DNA from: Linanthus parryae
Taxonomy: Eukaryota > Streptophyta > Magnoliopsida > Ericales > Polemoniaceae
Assembly: GCA_023055425.1 (NCBI GenBank)
Contig: JALGPY010000002.1
Coordinates: forward strand, 135,614,427-135,678,426
Reading direction: 5' to 3'
Length of the DNA: 64,000 nt
In this document: in pieces, positions 34,101 to 44,747 of the stretch
How the letters are laid out: each line of letters opens with the position of its first letter
Numbering within the stretch: position 1 is the first letter of the stretch
The notes under the pieces: generated by a model
What the model saw: the letters and a program-made list of their open reading frames with translations, nothing else
What the model was told of the DNA's origin: nothing
Databases searched by the model: none
Made by a program: the position numbers and the translations under genes

Positions 34101-35092
34101 TGTATGTGGATGACATACTACTCATTGGAAACGACGTTCCCATGCTGCAATCTGTTAAAGATTGGCTAGGGAAGTGTTTCTCAATGAAGGACTTAGGGGA
34201 AGCAGCCTATATACTCGGTGTAAAGATCTATAGAGATAGATCTAAGAAACTGCTAGGCCTAAGTCAAAGTACATATATTGACAAGGTGTTGAAACGGTTC
34301 AACATGCAAGATTCCAAGAAGGGATTCTTGCCCATGTCACATGGAGTCACTCTTTCGAAGAGTGGTTGTCCTTCCAATGAGATTGAGAAGGAAAGCATGA
34401 GTAGAATTCCCTATGCCTCGGCCATAGGATCTATCATGTACGCCATGTTATGTACTAGACCAGATGTGTCATTTTCCTTGAGTATGACAAGCAGATACCA
34501 ATCCAATCGAGGTGAGAGTCACTGGATTGCAGTCAAGAACATCCTAAAGTACTTGAGAAGAACTAAGGATGCTTTCTTGATGTTTGGCGGTGAGGAAGAG
34601 TTGCGTGTAAGGGGTTACACTGATGCAAGCTTCCAAACCGACAGAGATGACTTTAGATCACAGTCGGGATATGTGTTTTGCCTGAATGGAGCAGCAGTGA
34701 GCTGGAAGAGTTCCAAGCAAGAGACGGTGGTTGATTCTACAACAGAGGCTGAGTACATAGCTGCAAATGGCGCAGCAAAGGAAGCTGTTCGGATCAGAAA
34801 GTTTGTTTCTGAACTTTGTGTGGTTCCTAGCATTGCGGATCTAGTTGATTTGTACTGTGACAACACTGGGTCGATCGTGCAATCAAAGGAACCCAGGTCG
34901 CACCAGAAATCCAAGCACGTGCTCAGGAAGTTTCATCGGATTCGAGATATTATCGATAGAGGGGACGTTCAGATATGCAAGATTCCTACAGATGAGAATC
35001 TGTCAGACCCGCTTACAAAGCCGCTTACGCAGTGGAAGCATGAAGGGCACACTAGGAGTATGGGCATACGATATACGCCAGATTGGCTCTAG
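31151..35092 (+). pseudogene. gag-pol: Gag-pol polyprotein of element A (three breaks)
   Basis: Starts at ATG 31151. The gag domain runs to about 31740 (KLSGTIFLDWYRNL, then LxxLPESY). A CCHC knuckle is at 31902-31943 (CHYCSQPGHWRRNC) and the protease Asp at 32046-32048 (LDTGCGSH). The integrase zinc region is at about 32450-32570; its catalytic triad is at 32633, 32822 and 32930 (35 residues between the last two). The RT has YVDD at 34103-34114 and the RNase H ends at 35092. Breaks: a small deletion near 31745-31755 shifts the frame, a one-base loss near 32130-32140 shifts it back, and a stop lies at 32966-32968 just after the integrase core. Otherwise full length, about 1310 codons. A single gag-pol frame is normal for this lineage. 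Confidence 0.9.
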
Positions 35093-35106
35093 TGCAAGTG
35101 GGAGAC
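35093..35106 (+). promoter_or_regulatory. Polypurine tract of element A
   Basis: AAGTGGGAGA at 35096-35105 directly precedes the 3' LTR (TGTTGG at 35107), the usual plus-strand primer position for copia elements. Confidence 0.85.
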
Positions 35107-36523
35107 TGTTGGAATAGATTCCCTAGAGGCAATCTAGTTTAGTATGAATTTATTTGTAGCTAGAAATTCATTTATTATTTATTGGATATTTAATATAATA
35201 AAGTCCTTAGATTTACAATTGTGTTGTTTATCTTAAATATCCCTAGTCCAGTATAATGATTAATGGGACAATCATCTAAAGACTAGTATGGGGTTGGATT
35301 GATATGGAGATATCATGATCCAACACATAGGTGTGCATTAGGGGTAATGGCGCACTAGATTGACCCATCTCCGAGAAGGATACATACACGTTATGTTGAG
35401 TCACAAGTGCTTCTCGCGGTGCAATGGTATTGTCATCCTTAGACTTGGAGTCACTAAATATTCTAGTTGTGGATTATTGTTATTTTGGTAGCGTTAAACG
35501 CTACACCGTAACTGGGTAGTTATAAAAGCGTGTACCGGATACAATAAGAAGCAAGCTTAGATATCGTAGTGGACGTAGATAGAATTTGATCCTCCCACAT
35601 AAATAGAGCAAATATCCTATGCCACTCAAGGGATAGTGCTTACAGAATGTCTGGCCAGACTCAAATAAATCAATATGGGATATTGATGTTATTTGCACGA
35701 ATAAGGCTATTCCCATGGATCGAGAAACTGTGGATTGGATATACGAGTGTGACTTGTATGTCTCGTGTCCAATCTGGATATAGAGACAAAGGGATGAGAC
35801 AATTATTTGTACAAAGGTTGTCAAGATGACTATTCTATTAGTTGGCTAGAATGGATGTTTTGCTAGAAACCGCTCCATATTAGCAAATAGTTGCTACCAA
35901 CTAGATAGAACCTATGGGGTCACACGCTAGATAGAGTCGAACTACATTTTGGAATTAATTAATTGGATTAATTAATTAGAAGGATCACTTTTCAAAACCT
36001 TGCAAACTTAGTAGGGACTAATTTGCAAGGAAGGGACTAAATTGAATCCTAGTAGGACTAGAATAAGTCCTTTAGGTAGTTGGCAAGGATTTTTGGACTA
36101 TATAAAGGACCTTCCTTCCTTCCTCCCCACACTTATGATTCATTAGATCATAACTTGAGTGGGAGAGAACAAAAGGAGAGAGCAAGCAAGCAAAGAGGAG
36201 CACGCCGCCCCTCTTGCCGCCGCCCGTCCCCGTCGGCCACAAGGAGACCGAACCTCCTTGGTTTGGTCTCATTTTTCGTGATTCTTCTTCCTCTTCCTCT
36301 TTCCGGGCTAGCACAAAGTATTGGAAGATCTAGAAATCAACTCTAGGCGTGGATCAACTATAGAGAACGTGACACAATTCGCGTTTGAAGTCATCAAAGG
36401 AGAACCCTAAGGTGTGTTAATTGATTTCTTCCTTTACCATCGTTATGTCTCTTGACTTGTGATCCTTGGAGGGTTTTGCATGGTTATTGTTTCCGTTGCG
36501 CATCCATGAATCAAAACCCTACA
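35107..36523 (+). repeat. 3' LTR of element A
   Basis: 1417 bp, same ends as the 5' copy, TATA box at 36099-36106. Followed by AATAG and the resumed RT linker of G. Confidence 0.92.
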
Positions 36524-39490
36524 AATAGTGCTTATTTGTGTTATGTCAAAGACGTGTCTAAGAAGGAGAATGTGTTAGAAGAGATACCAATAGTCAAAGA
36601 CTTTCCCGTTGTATTCCCGGATGAGATTCGAGGAATGCTACCTAGAAGGGAGACTGAATTCACTATGGACTTAGCACGTGGGACAGCTCCAATCTCAAAG
36701 GCCCCGTACAGAATGGCACCGGTAGAGTTGAAAGAACTAAAGGATCAGTTACAAGAGCTACTTCAAAAGGGTTAAATAAGGCCAAGTGTTTCCCCTTGGG
36801 GCACATCATTATTGTTTGTGAAGAAGAAAGATGGAAGCTTGAGGTTGTGAGTTGACTAAAGAGAGTTGAAAAGCGCAACGATCAAGAACAAATACCCTTT
36901 ACCGCAAATTGACGACTTGTTCGATCAGTTTCAAGGGGCGAGTGTTTTCTCAAAGATAGACTTGAGATCAGGGTATCATTAGCTTCGTGTAGCCGAGAAG
37001 GATATCCCGGAGACAGCCTTTAGAACGAGGTATGGCCACTATGAGTTTACTGTTATGCCTTTCGAGCTAACAAATGCTTCTGCAGTATTTATGGATCTAT
37101 TGAATCGTGTTATGAGGACGTTTCTGGATCGGTTCATATTCGTCTTTATTGATGACATCCTCGTTTACTCAAAGAGCGAGGAAGATCACCAAGAACATCT
37201 CAGAGAAGTGTTAGAAACTTTGATACATGAGAAGTTGTATGCTATGCTCTCGAAATGTGAGTTTTGGCTAAATCACGTTCCATTTCTGGGTCACATAATC
37301 TCCAAGGAAGGGAAATCCGTGGATCCAGGAAAGATTTCAGCAATTAAATATTGGCCGACTCCGAAGAATGTGTCAGAAATAAGAATTGGGATTAGCAGGA
37401 TATTACAGGCGTTTTGTAAAAGATTTCTCAAAGATCGCTAGACCGCTGACTATACGCTAACCAAGAAAGCAGTAAAGTATCAGTGGAGCAAAGATTGTGA
37501 GAATCATTCTAGACGTTGAAAGAAAAGTTGACTACAACACCTGTGTTAGCTTTACCCAACGATTCTGGTGAGTTTGACGTTTACAGCGACGCATCGAAGA
37601 AGGGTTTAGGATGCGTGCTTATGCAGGAAAGAAGGGTTATTTCCTATGCTTCGAGACAGCTGAAAACTCATGAAGAGAACTATGCCACGCATGATTTAGA
37701 ACTTGCAGCAATAGTTTTCGCACTGAAGATATGGAGACATCACCTATATGGATCAATGTGTAGATTGTATACTGACCACAGCAGTCTCAAGTACATCTTC
37801 ACTCAAAAAGAGCTAAATAACAGGCAAAGACGTTAGTTGGAGATCACGAAGGATTATGATTTGCGTATCCAATACCATGAAGGGAAGGCAAACCTAGTAG
37901 CCGATACGTTAAGCCGAAAATCGAGCCATACTTTGGATACTATGCTAGTTTTGCCAGATCGGAAACGCCATGAGTTCCGAAAGCTCGAGAATGAAGTGGT
38001 AGAACAAGGTGAAGTAAAGAATATCCTTGGTAATATGACGGTTGTGCCAGATGTCTTAAAGTAGATAATGAGTAACCAGCCTGGAGATTTGAAGTTGGAA
38101 AGGATAAAGAAGAAGATTGCAGAAGGTCAAGCAAAGGATTTCAAGATCCATGAAGATGGAAGTATCCGCTACAAGGGAAGATGGTGTGTACCACATAAGT
38201 GTACGGAAACCAAGGAAAAGTTGATGCGTGAAGCGCACAACACACCCTACTCTGTACATCCAGGGGGTGACAAGCTCTATAAGGATCTGAAGAAGAAATT
38301 TTGGTGGCCTAACATGAAAAGAGAGGTGGCAGAATTTGTGGAAAAATGTCTGACTTGTCAAAAGGTGAAGTTTGAACATAAGAGAATGGGAGGCTTAGTT
38401 CAACCATTAGATGTCCCAGTTTGGAAGTTGGATTCAATTTCGATGGATTTTGTGACTGCTTTACCAATATCGAAGAATGGACTGAATCAAATTTGGGTCG
38501 TATTTGACAGATTGACCAAGACAGCAAGGTTCATTCCGATGAAGGATACATGGAATATGGAACAAAGATTCTATGCATATATGAAGAACATTGTCAGGTA
38601 CCATGGAAATCCAAGCTCTATAGTGTCCGATAGGGATCCCAACTTTCTTTCTCACTTCAGGAAAGCACTCTAGGAGGCATTGGGAACACAGTTGAAATTC
38701 AGCACGGCATTCTCCCTACTACTGATGGACAAACCGAAAGAACGATTCAGACGTTGGAAGATATGCTAAGGTCGTGTGTTATGGACTTTCAAGGTTCATG
38801 GGTTGATAGATTACCTTTGATATAATTTTCCTACAACAACAGTTACCATGCCAGTATTGGGATGGCACCTCACGAGGCGTTGTACGGAAGAAAGTGTAGA
38901 ACACCACTGTGTTGGAACGATATAAGCGATACAATAGTAATTAGTCCACAGCTAATTGAAGAGATGACAGATCAGGTGAGACTTATCCAGTAGCGAACGA
39001 AGGCAGCTCAGGATAGACAGAAGTCCTACGCTGATCACAAGAGGAGACCATTGGAGTTTCAAATTGGAGAAAAGACATTTCTTAAAGTTTCGCCTACTAG
39101 GGAGTCATGAGGTTCAATCAGAAAGGGAAGTTGAGCCCGAAATTCATTGGACCATATGATGTCATAGAGAAGATTGGAGAAGTGGCTTATCGATTGGATT
39201 TACCATCGAATTTGGGTCGTGTTCACAATGTATTCCACGTATCTCAGCTGAAGAAGTACGTGCCTGACCCATCTCAAGTATTGGATCCCGAACTAGTAGA
39301 ACTAGATCCGTCTTTGAGTTATGAGGAACATCATGTCAAGATTCTAGACACCAAGACAAGAGATACCCGCAACAAGAGTGTCAAGATTGTAAAGGTCATA
39401 TGGACAAATCACTTCACTGAACAGGCAACTTTGGATGCGGAGGATGATATGAGAAAGAAGTACCCTCACCTTTTCGACGAGGTACTTTGA
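36524..39490 (+). pseudogene. pol: RT, RNase H, integrase and chromodomain-like C-terminus of G
   Basis: Continues the G polyprotein after element A. RT begins near VVFPDEI (about 36607-36630) and has the FIDD catalytic motif with Asp codons at 37151 and 37154. RNase H starts with VYSDASKKG (about 37576). The integrase has an H..CX2C zinc region (about 38240-38365; HPGGDK, CLTCQK) and its first core Asp at 38446-38448 (SMDFV). The C-terminal module from 39107 has [13 protein letters not shown] chromodomain-like segment follows (about 39320-39480, ending [11 protein letters not shown]), as in Tekay/Del chromoviruses. Stops at 36773, 36847, about 36979, 37834, 38062 and 38671, plus frameshifts near 37400 and after 38700, inactivate it. 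Confidence 0.87.
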
Positions 39491-39694
39491 GTTCCAGGGA
39501 CGTGACTTCTCTAAGGGGGAGAGGATGTAATCCTTCGGTTTTTAATACGGTATTCCTTATAGTATATTTCATATCATTCATGACTTTAGGTTTGCATTTA
39601 GTAGTTGTACCATTCAGTGAAAGTTCATACCTTATTGGTTGTTGAGGATTTGGTTTAAGATTCGAGGGCGAAGCTCTCTTTAAGGAGGGAAGGA
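39491..39694 (+). promoter_or_regulatory. Duplicated polypurine-tract module of G
   Basis: A first tract, CTAAGGGGGAGAGGATGTAA, starts at 39511. A second, TTTAAGGAGGGAAGGATGAA, starts about 167 bases later (about 39679) and abuts the LTR start at 39695. The upstream flanks (TTCCAGGGACGTGA and TTCGAGGGCGAAG) also match, so a block of about 40 bases with PPT and LTR start appears twice. The intervening 170 bases are non-coding. Confidence 0.6.
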
Positions 39695-40186
39695 TGAAAT
39701 ACCCCGTTTTGTGACTATGGGTATTTTTTGATATTATGATAAGTATTGGGGAGTTAATTTAATTGCCGAGAGTTAATTATAATGGTTACTAGAGTTTGGG
39801 GGATCTTTGTGACTTTAATCTAAAAGTTTTAGTCTCTTTTTATTGAGTTTGGGGGAGGTAGTTGTCTTTTTGGCTAAACTAAGGGGGAAAAAGTTTCTTT
39901 TACCACAGATTTGTATTATTTTGACCCAATTTTTCTTCCTACGTAAAGTTTCCTAATTCAAGAGGGTTTTCTTCCTTATGAAGTTGATTTTATTTCCAAC
40001 TCTCATAAAAACCCTCCCTCTTTTTCTTTCTCTCTCCCTCACGTCTCACTCTCACCCGTCCCTCTCTCTCACTCTCTCGGTCTCTCTCTTCCCTGACGCC
40101 AGGAGCAGCAGCGGCTCCAGCGCCGACGCCGTCTCTCTCTCTCTCCGGTCAGGTATCTCTCCCTCTCTCTCTTTTTCTTCTTCTCT

Positions 40187-40218
<32 letters not shown>

Positions 40219-42013
40219 ACTTGCTCTCTCTCTCTCTCCGTCCGACCCTCCATGGGCGACGGTTTGGTTTTTGTCTTCTTTTGTTTCTCCTGTTCTCTTG
40301 ATCTCGTGCCTACAATTCATGTACGTAGCATGTAATCGTTAAATTTCAGATTTATTATCATCTTTTACTGGTTTGATTTCATGCTATTCATCTCAAATAA
40401 TCAAAACCATTCATGTCATGTTAACCCATAAACCCTAGTTTATGTAGGAGGTAAAATCAAGCCAAAACAATAGGATTAATTAGAATTCATCACTCGTTTG
40501 ATGTGTTGGGTTGGTTAGGTGAATGGTAATCACCGGTTAATTGAATTGGAGTCGAATTGTGACCGCAGGACACTTGGTTTGATGTTCAAGGGTTAATATA
40601 CAATATGCCCGGTCGTTGAAAGGTTTGAATTTGTCGCTATAGGACTGTTTTTGGTCGTCAAAAGATGTTGAAATTGTCACTAATGCTGATGGGTTTGTTA
40701 GAGAGAGTCTAGACATGGAAATTAGTTGAATTTTAATACTTGTTTTGAAGTCTTGAACATAAGTACATGTGTTTGCGTGAATTGGTGAGTTGTGACTAGT
40801 GCAAAGTGAACCTAGTTTGTTAATGATCTCTTTAGTTAGAATTAAATAGTTTAATTTGAATGTTGGGTTGGTGCTAGAAACCTAAACCGTCAAGTGCCAT
40901 ATGCATGTAGATAGTATAGCAATTATATTGCTAGAGTATTATGTTTAATTAGGGTATTGTTACGTCTAGGTGACGAGTTCATCGACGACGAGTACGTCGA
41001 CTAATTTGCGATAGTTGATTGCTTCGAGGTAAGTAAACATGCCAGGCCTAGTGTGCCTAACTCCTTCGTGTCAAATGAATTCTTGGATTTTCGTTACGTC
41101 TCAAAATGTGTTTATGTGATGTGACATGCAAAATGTGCTTTTTACTTGCTAAATGTCTTTCTTGAAAATATCACCATGATAATAATAATGAACTATAACG
41201 TAAAGTGGAAGAGTTGTGCGGGGCGATTTATTATTGGTTACTATTGGCATTGGGCATGTTGACTTCGGACTTCCGTTCAATTTATTTTATATAATCCGGT
41301 TGCAAGTCCCCGGATAGCTCCCTGTACTCCCTCCTCTGGCCGCCAGAAGTCTTTGGGGGGTGTCGACGCTTAAGGTCTTGGATGCTTGCGAGATGGTTGG
41401 TTTCCCCCGTCACAACAAATTATTAATGATGGATTTTGGTTTTGTTAATGGAAAAAAGAACTAATATGTGATTTTGGATTTCCTAATGATTATGGAATTG
41501 ATTTGGAAATATTATGGAATTGGGAACTCACTTGTTTTATTACAAGAGTCAAAACTTTACTTCCGCTATGTTTGAGAAAAACTCTTACTTGTAAATGAGT
41601 CATTGTTTTATAACTATCATATCATCATTTTACATGCTTGGGTGTTTTCTTACCAGTATTTTATGCTGATTTTGTACTGGGGTGTTTCTTTTTTTATTCC
41701 GGACCACAGATCTAGAGGATGGAAATCTAGAATAGAAGGGGAACGCGGTTCATCATCAATGCCTTAGTTTCATCATTTAATTCATTAGTAGCTTCATTTT
41801 ATATTAGAACAGTTTAGATGTTTTAATACTTTAGTTTGCTTTATGCCCGGTTTGAGGCAAGAACAATTGGATTGTAATAATGGTTAATTTTAATTATTTT
41901 ATGGATCTTTTTGCTTGAGAACCATGTTATAAAATCTCCTTGTATCCGGGTTTAACCTCGGGTACAGAGTGACATCCCCGGGCCTCAGGCTTGGGCATTT
42001 TGGGGGTGTTACA
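39695..42013 (+). repeat. LTR 2 of G (2319 bp)
   Basis: TGAAATACCCCG..GGGGGTGTTACA, full-length partner of 21905-24203. The CT microsatellite in the putative start region (40010-40255) is longer than in LTR 1. It is followed by a second primer site at 42016-42026, so it serves as 3' LTR of the first unit and 5' LTR of the second. Confidence 0.88.
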
Positions 42014-42466
42014 AATGGTATCAGAGGCAGAATTTCCAAAAAGGAAATCGAAACTTGTTGGGGTAACTAAAATGAATATAGGTAAAATAATTAAAATTTG
42101 ACAAGCCGTTGGGATTTGGGTAGTATGGATATGACTATTGCATGTGTAAGTGTATAGAAAATGGATAGAAAGCAAGTATAACCACCCACCCACTCCTAAC
42201 CTAGAGCCTTGGCCTATCCAAGATACTAAGAGATTGGGTTTTGAGGCATTTCATTGGAGTTTGGGTTAGAAACATTTGATCACCCAACCGCCTAAATCAA
42301 AGGTTGGAAGCCTAATTTACGGCATGTTGTTGGGGGATAGTTTCAAAAGTCTCGTGATTATAAATTTGAAGTATTGGGAATATTTATTAGATTACAAAGA
42401 GTAGTCATTTTGTTTATGCTATATACTTGTGGAGCAAGAGACTTATGGAGTTGTTTTCTTTTGTAG
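42014..42466 (+). promoter_or_regulatory. Second PBS and leader of G
   Basis: TGGTATCAGAG at 42016-42026 and leader matching 24204-24658. Present because the array carries a second, shortened internal region. Confidence 0.75.
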
Positions 42467-43117
42467 ATGGTTGTAACCAAAACAACCGCAAGGAAACGTG
42501 TGTTTCCCGTTGAGAAGTACCCGGTTGTGACACCTTGGGTCGAGGGTAAAGATCTCACGACGTTTCGTGATCGCATCGTTCAGTATTGTGAGCAAAAGTT
42601 CGTTGCATTGGAGTTTCCTCGGTACCGTAATCTAGCTTTTCAGGCTTATTGTATGGTGAAAGCACTTCCTATGGGACCCATGTTTGGAGATATAATAGCA
42701 AAGTATAGCAACCTTATGGACAATTTCAACCAAATGAATGCTAGGGATTATCTCTACCAAGGCGAATGGAGGGTGAGCGCCGATTTCATATGCAAGTTGT
42801 TGATGGAGGTTCACGTGAAGTGGTAAGGCTACACGGTTATTGAAGTGAATCCTATTGAATCCAAGGAGGTGATCAACATAGACTCTAGTGATGATGAAGA
42901 GGTGATAGTTATAAACTCTAGTGATGATGAAGAGGTGATCGTTATAAAATCTAGTGACGATGAAGAAGTCGAAGAGGACCCAATGGAAGATGATGAAGTT
43001 GAGGAAGACCCCATGGAATACGATGGGAGTGATGAAGACCCAAGTGGTGTTGAAGAGCTAGAGTATGATGCCGATGAAGATGAGGAGTTGGATGAAAGCG
43101 ATGAGGATGAGGATTAA
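42467..43117 (+). pseudogene. Extra ORF upstream of gag in G, copy 2, one stop codon
   Basis: Same ORF as 24659-25306, here in a single frame of 217 codons with one premature stop (TAA 42824-42826, where copy 1 has CAA). The N-terminal half includes VFPVEKYPVVTPWVEGK and QMNARDYLYQGEWRVSAD; I recognise no family. The acidic tail starts with VINIDSSDDEE, VIVINSSDDEE and VIVIKSSDDEE, again SUMO-interacting-motif-like units, then Asp/Glu-rich sequence to the stop at 43115. Differences from copy 1 include codon changes in the spacer residue after the hydrophobic core (Asp, Asn, Lys), while the core itself stays Val/Leu/Ile. Function unknown. Confidence 0.6.
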
Positions 43118-43450
43118 GCATGATAGAATTCTTTAGATTCTTAGAATTGATGCATTTTGAAGTTTATTATTGGGTCGAATAAGGCTATGATGCCAATCAA
43201 GATTTGAAGTTTCTTGAATATTTGTGAATAGCCACTTTTGGGCTAGAGTTAGATTCTTAGCGTTTTGATTTAAGGATGATGAATAATGTTTATGTTTTGA
43301 GGACCCGATTTGGGAGTTTTATAAATTTAGTTTTCTGATTTTTTGAGTATGATTTGATGAATTAAGATTGTCTTGTGTATTGTTAGCATTGATCAAATGC
43401 ATAGAAAGCGTTCATGGAGTTAGAACGCGACAAGAGTAAAAACGTTATTA
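43118..43450 (+). other. Truncated spacer of the second G unit and deletion junction
   Basis: Matches 25307-25625 up to TTAGAACGCGACAA (about 43434), then has about 16 bases of unrelated sequence (AGAGTAAAAACGTTAT) before LTR sequence starts. This looks like a deletion repaired with filler DNA, removing gag-pol and the 5' three quarters of the last LTR. Confidence 0.6.
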
Positions 43451-43989
43451 TGGATTTCCTAATGATTATGGAATTGGTTTGGAAATATTATGGAATTTGG
43501 AACTCACTTGTTTTATTACAATAGTCCAAACTTTATTTCCGCTATGTTTGAGAAAAACTCTTACTTGTAAATGAGTCATTGTTTTATAACTATCATATCA
43601 TCATTTTACATGCTTGGGTGTTTTCTTACCAGTATTTTATGCTGATTTTGTACTGTGGTGTTTCTTTTTTATTCCGCACCACAGGTCTAGAGGATGGAAA
43701 TCTGGAATAGAAGGGGAACGCGTTTCATCATCTAATGCCTTAGTTTCATCATTTAATTCATTGGTAGTTTCATTTTATATTAGAACATTTTAGATGTTTT
43801 AATACTTTAGTTTGCTTTATGCCCGGTTTGAGGAAAGAACAATTGGATTGTAATAATGGTTAGTTTTAATTAGTTTATGGATGTTTTTGCTTGTGAACCA
43901 TGTTATAAAATCTCCTTGTATTCGGGTTTAACCTCGGGTACGGAGTGACATCCCCGGGCCTCCGGCTTGGGCATTTTGGGGGTATTACA
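43451..43989 (+). repeat. LTR 3 of G, 5'-truncated (539 bp)
   Basis: Matches the last ~540 bases of LTRs 1 and 2 and ends GGGGGTATTACA, followed by the GATGA target-site copy (43990-43994). Confidence 0.88.
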
Positions 43990-43994
43990 GATGA

Positions 43995-44681
43995 TATCCC
44001 CTTGATGAAGCTTATTAATTTTGATTATGTTAAACCTTGGAGGTAGATTACTTGGTAATAATATGGACATATCAAATAAGTTAAGTGGTAAGGATCAAGG
44101 AATTGGGAAGAGCTCGATTAAATTAATTAGTCAGTAATTAATTTAATCGACGGATATATGTAATCTTAACATGGGAGGACAATAAGTATTTAATAGCAGG
44201 AGCTCGAAATATTATTTTTCGAGAATACGGATACGAGTGCAATAACAGTTATATAGTGGTGCTAACAGTTATTAACTTTTTTTGGGCTAGGTTCGGGTGG
44301 AACCAGAAGTCCTAATAAAGTTAGGATCCTGATTCGTGTTTTCTCCTCCAACTCCCTCACATAGCCTATATAAGTTTCCTTATCCTTCAGAATTTGTATG
44401 CTTCAAATAAACACTGAAATCTAGGGTTTCGAGAGTGAGAGCAATACGTCTGGAGGCCAAGAATGATTCTAGAAGCAGCAAGCCCACACTTTCATCTAGA
44501 AGGAACTTCGGGAATACGGGAGAAGATCCAGAGTGATTCAGACCTACATCAACTAGCTAGGACGCAGGTATGAACCCTAATTCTGCATAGTAGGGTTATG
44601 GCTTTCTTGTTAGTAACGAACGGAATTTAATCGGTATAGCGGACATGCAATCGAACTGGTCCACGGATTCGTCTCCCTTCA
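43995..44681 (+). repeat. 5' LTR of H, copy II, right part
   Basis: Resumes the H LTR after element G (TATCCCCTTGATGAAG) and ends GTCTCCCTTCA at 44681, followed by a primer-binding site. Confidence 0.8.
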
Positions 44682-44747
44682 ATTGGTATCATAGCCTGAT
44701 TCGACGCTTCATATCTGCTATACAGCCATGTTGTCCAGTAATGAAAC
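44682..44747 (+). promoter_or_regulatory. PBS and first leader segment of element H
   Basis: TGGTATCATAGCC (44684-44696) resembles the initiator-Met primer site with one change. The leader is cut at GAAAC (44743-44747) by element B and resumes at 53187. Confidence 0.7.

Larger units (their letters stand above)
28044..36523 (+). mobile_element. Angela-type Ty1/copia element A (8480 bp)
   Basis: Complete layout: LTR 28044-29460, PBS 29462-29474, long leader, gag-pol, PPT, LTR 35107-36523, both LTRs 1417 bp. Target-site duplication AATAA/AATAG (28039-28043 and 36524-36528) has one mismatch. The site lies in the protease-RT linker of G, whose coding resumes directly after it. The LTRs start TGTTGGAATAG and end CAAAACCCTACA and differ at a few dozen sites by eye, so A is older than element B. 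The polyprotein has two frameshifts and one stop. Angela assignment rests on the integrase/RT text and LTR type. Confidence 0.92.
21905..43989 (+). mobile_element. Chromodomain Ty3/gypsy (Tekay/Del-type) array G: LTR-internal-LTR-partial internal-partial LTR
   Basis: Flanked by the 5-bp duplication GATGA (21900-21904, 43990-43994) within the H LTR, so the whole 22 kb descends from one insertion. Components are LTR 21905-24203, PBS at 24206, an extra ORF, gag, protease, RT, RNase H, integrase and chromodomain-like C-terminus up to 39490, and LTR 39695-42013. A second PBS and extra ORF (42014-43435) and a 5'-truncated LTR (43451-43989) follow. Element A interrupts the protease-RT linker. Three LTRs inside one TSD pair point to unequal recombination followed by deletion. 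Lineage is called from the integrase-linked chromodomain-like end and the RAEAEAANGVVTGTF gag-protease junction motif. Many stops and frameshifts. Confidence 0.85.

Noticed and set aside
36072..36346. ORFs repeated in both LTRs of element A
   Set aside because: They lie in U3/R/U5 over a TATA box and the GC-rich patch, and change length between the two LTRs; no sign of protein conservation.
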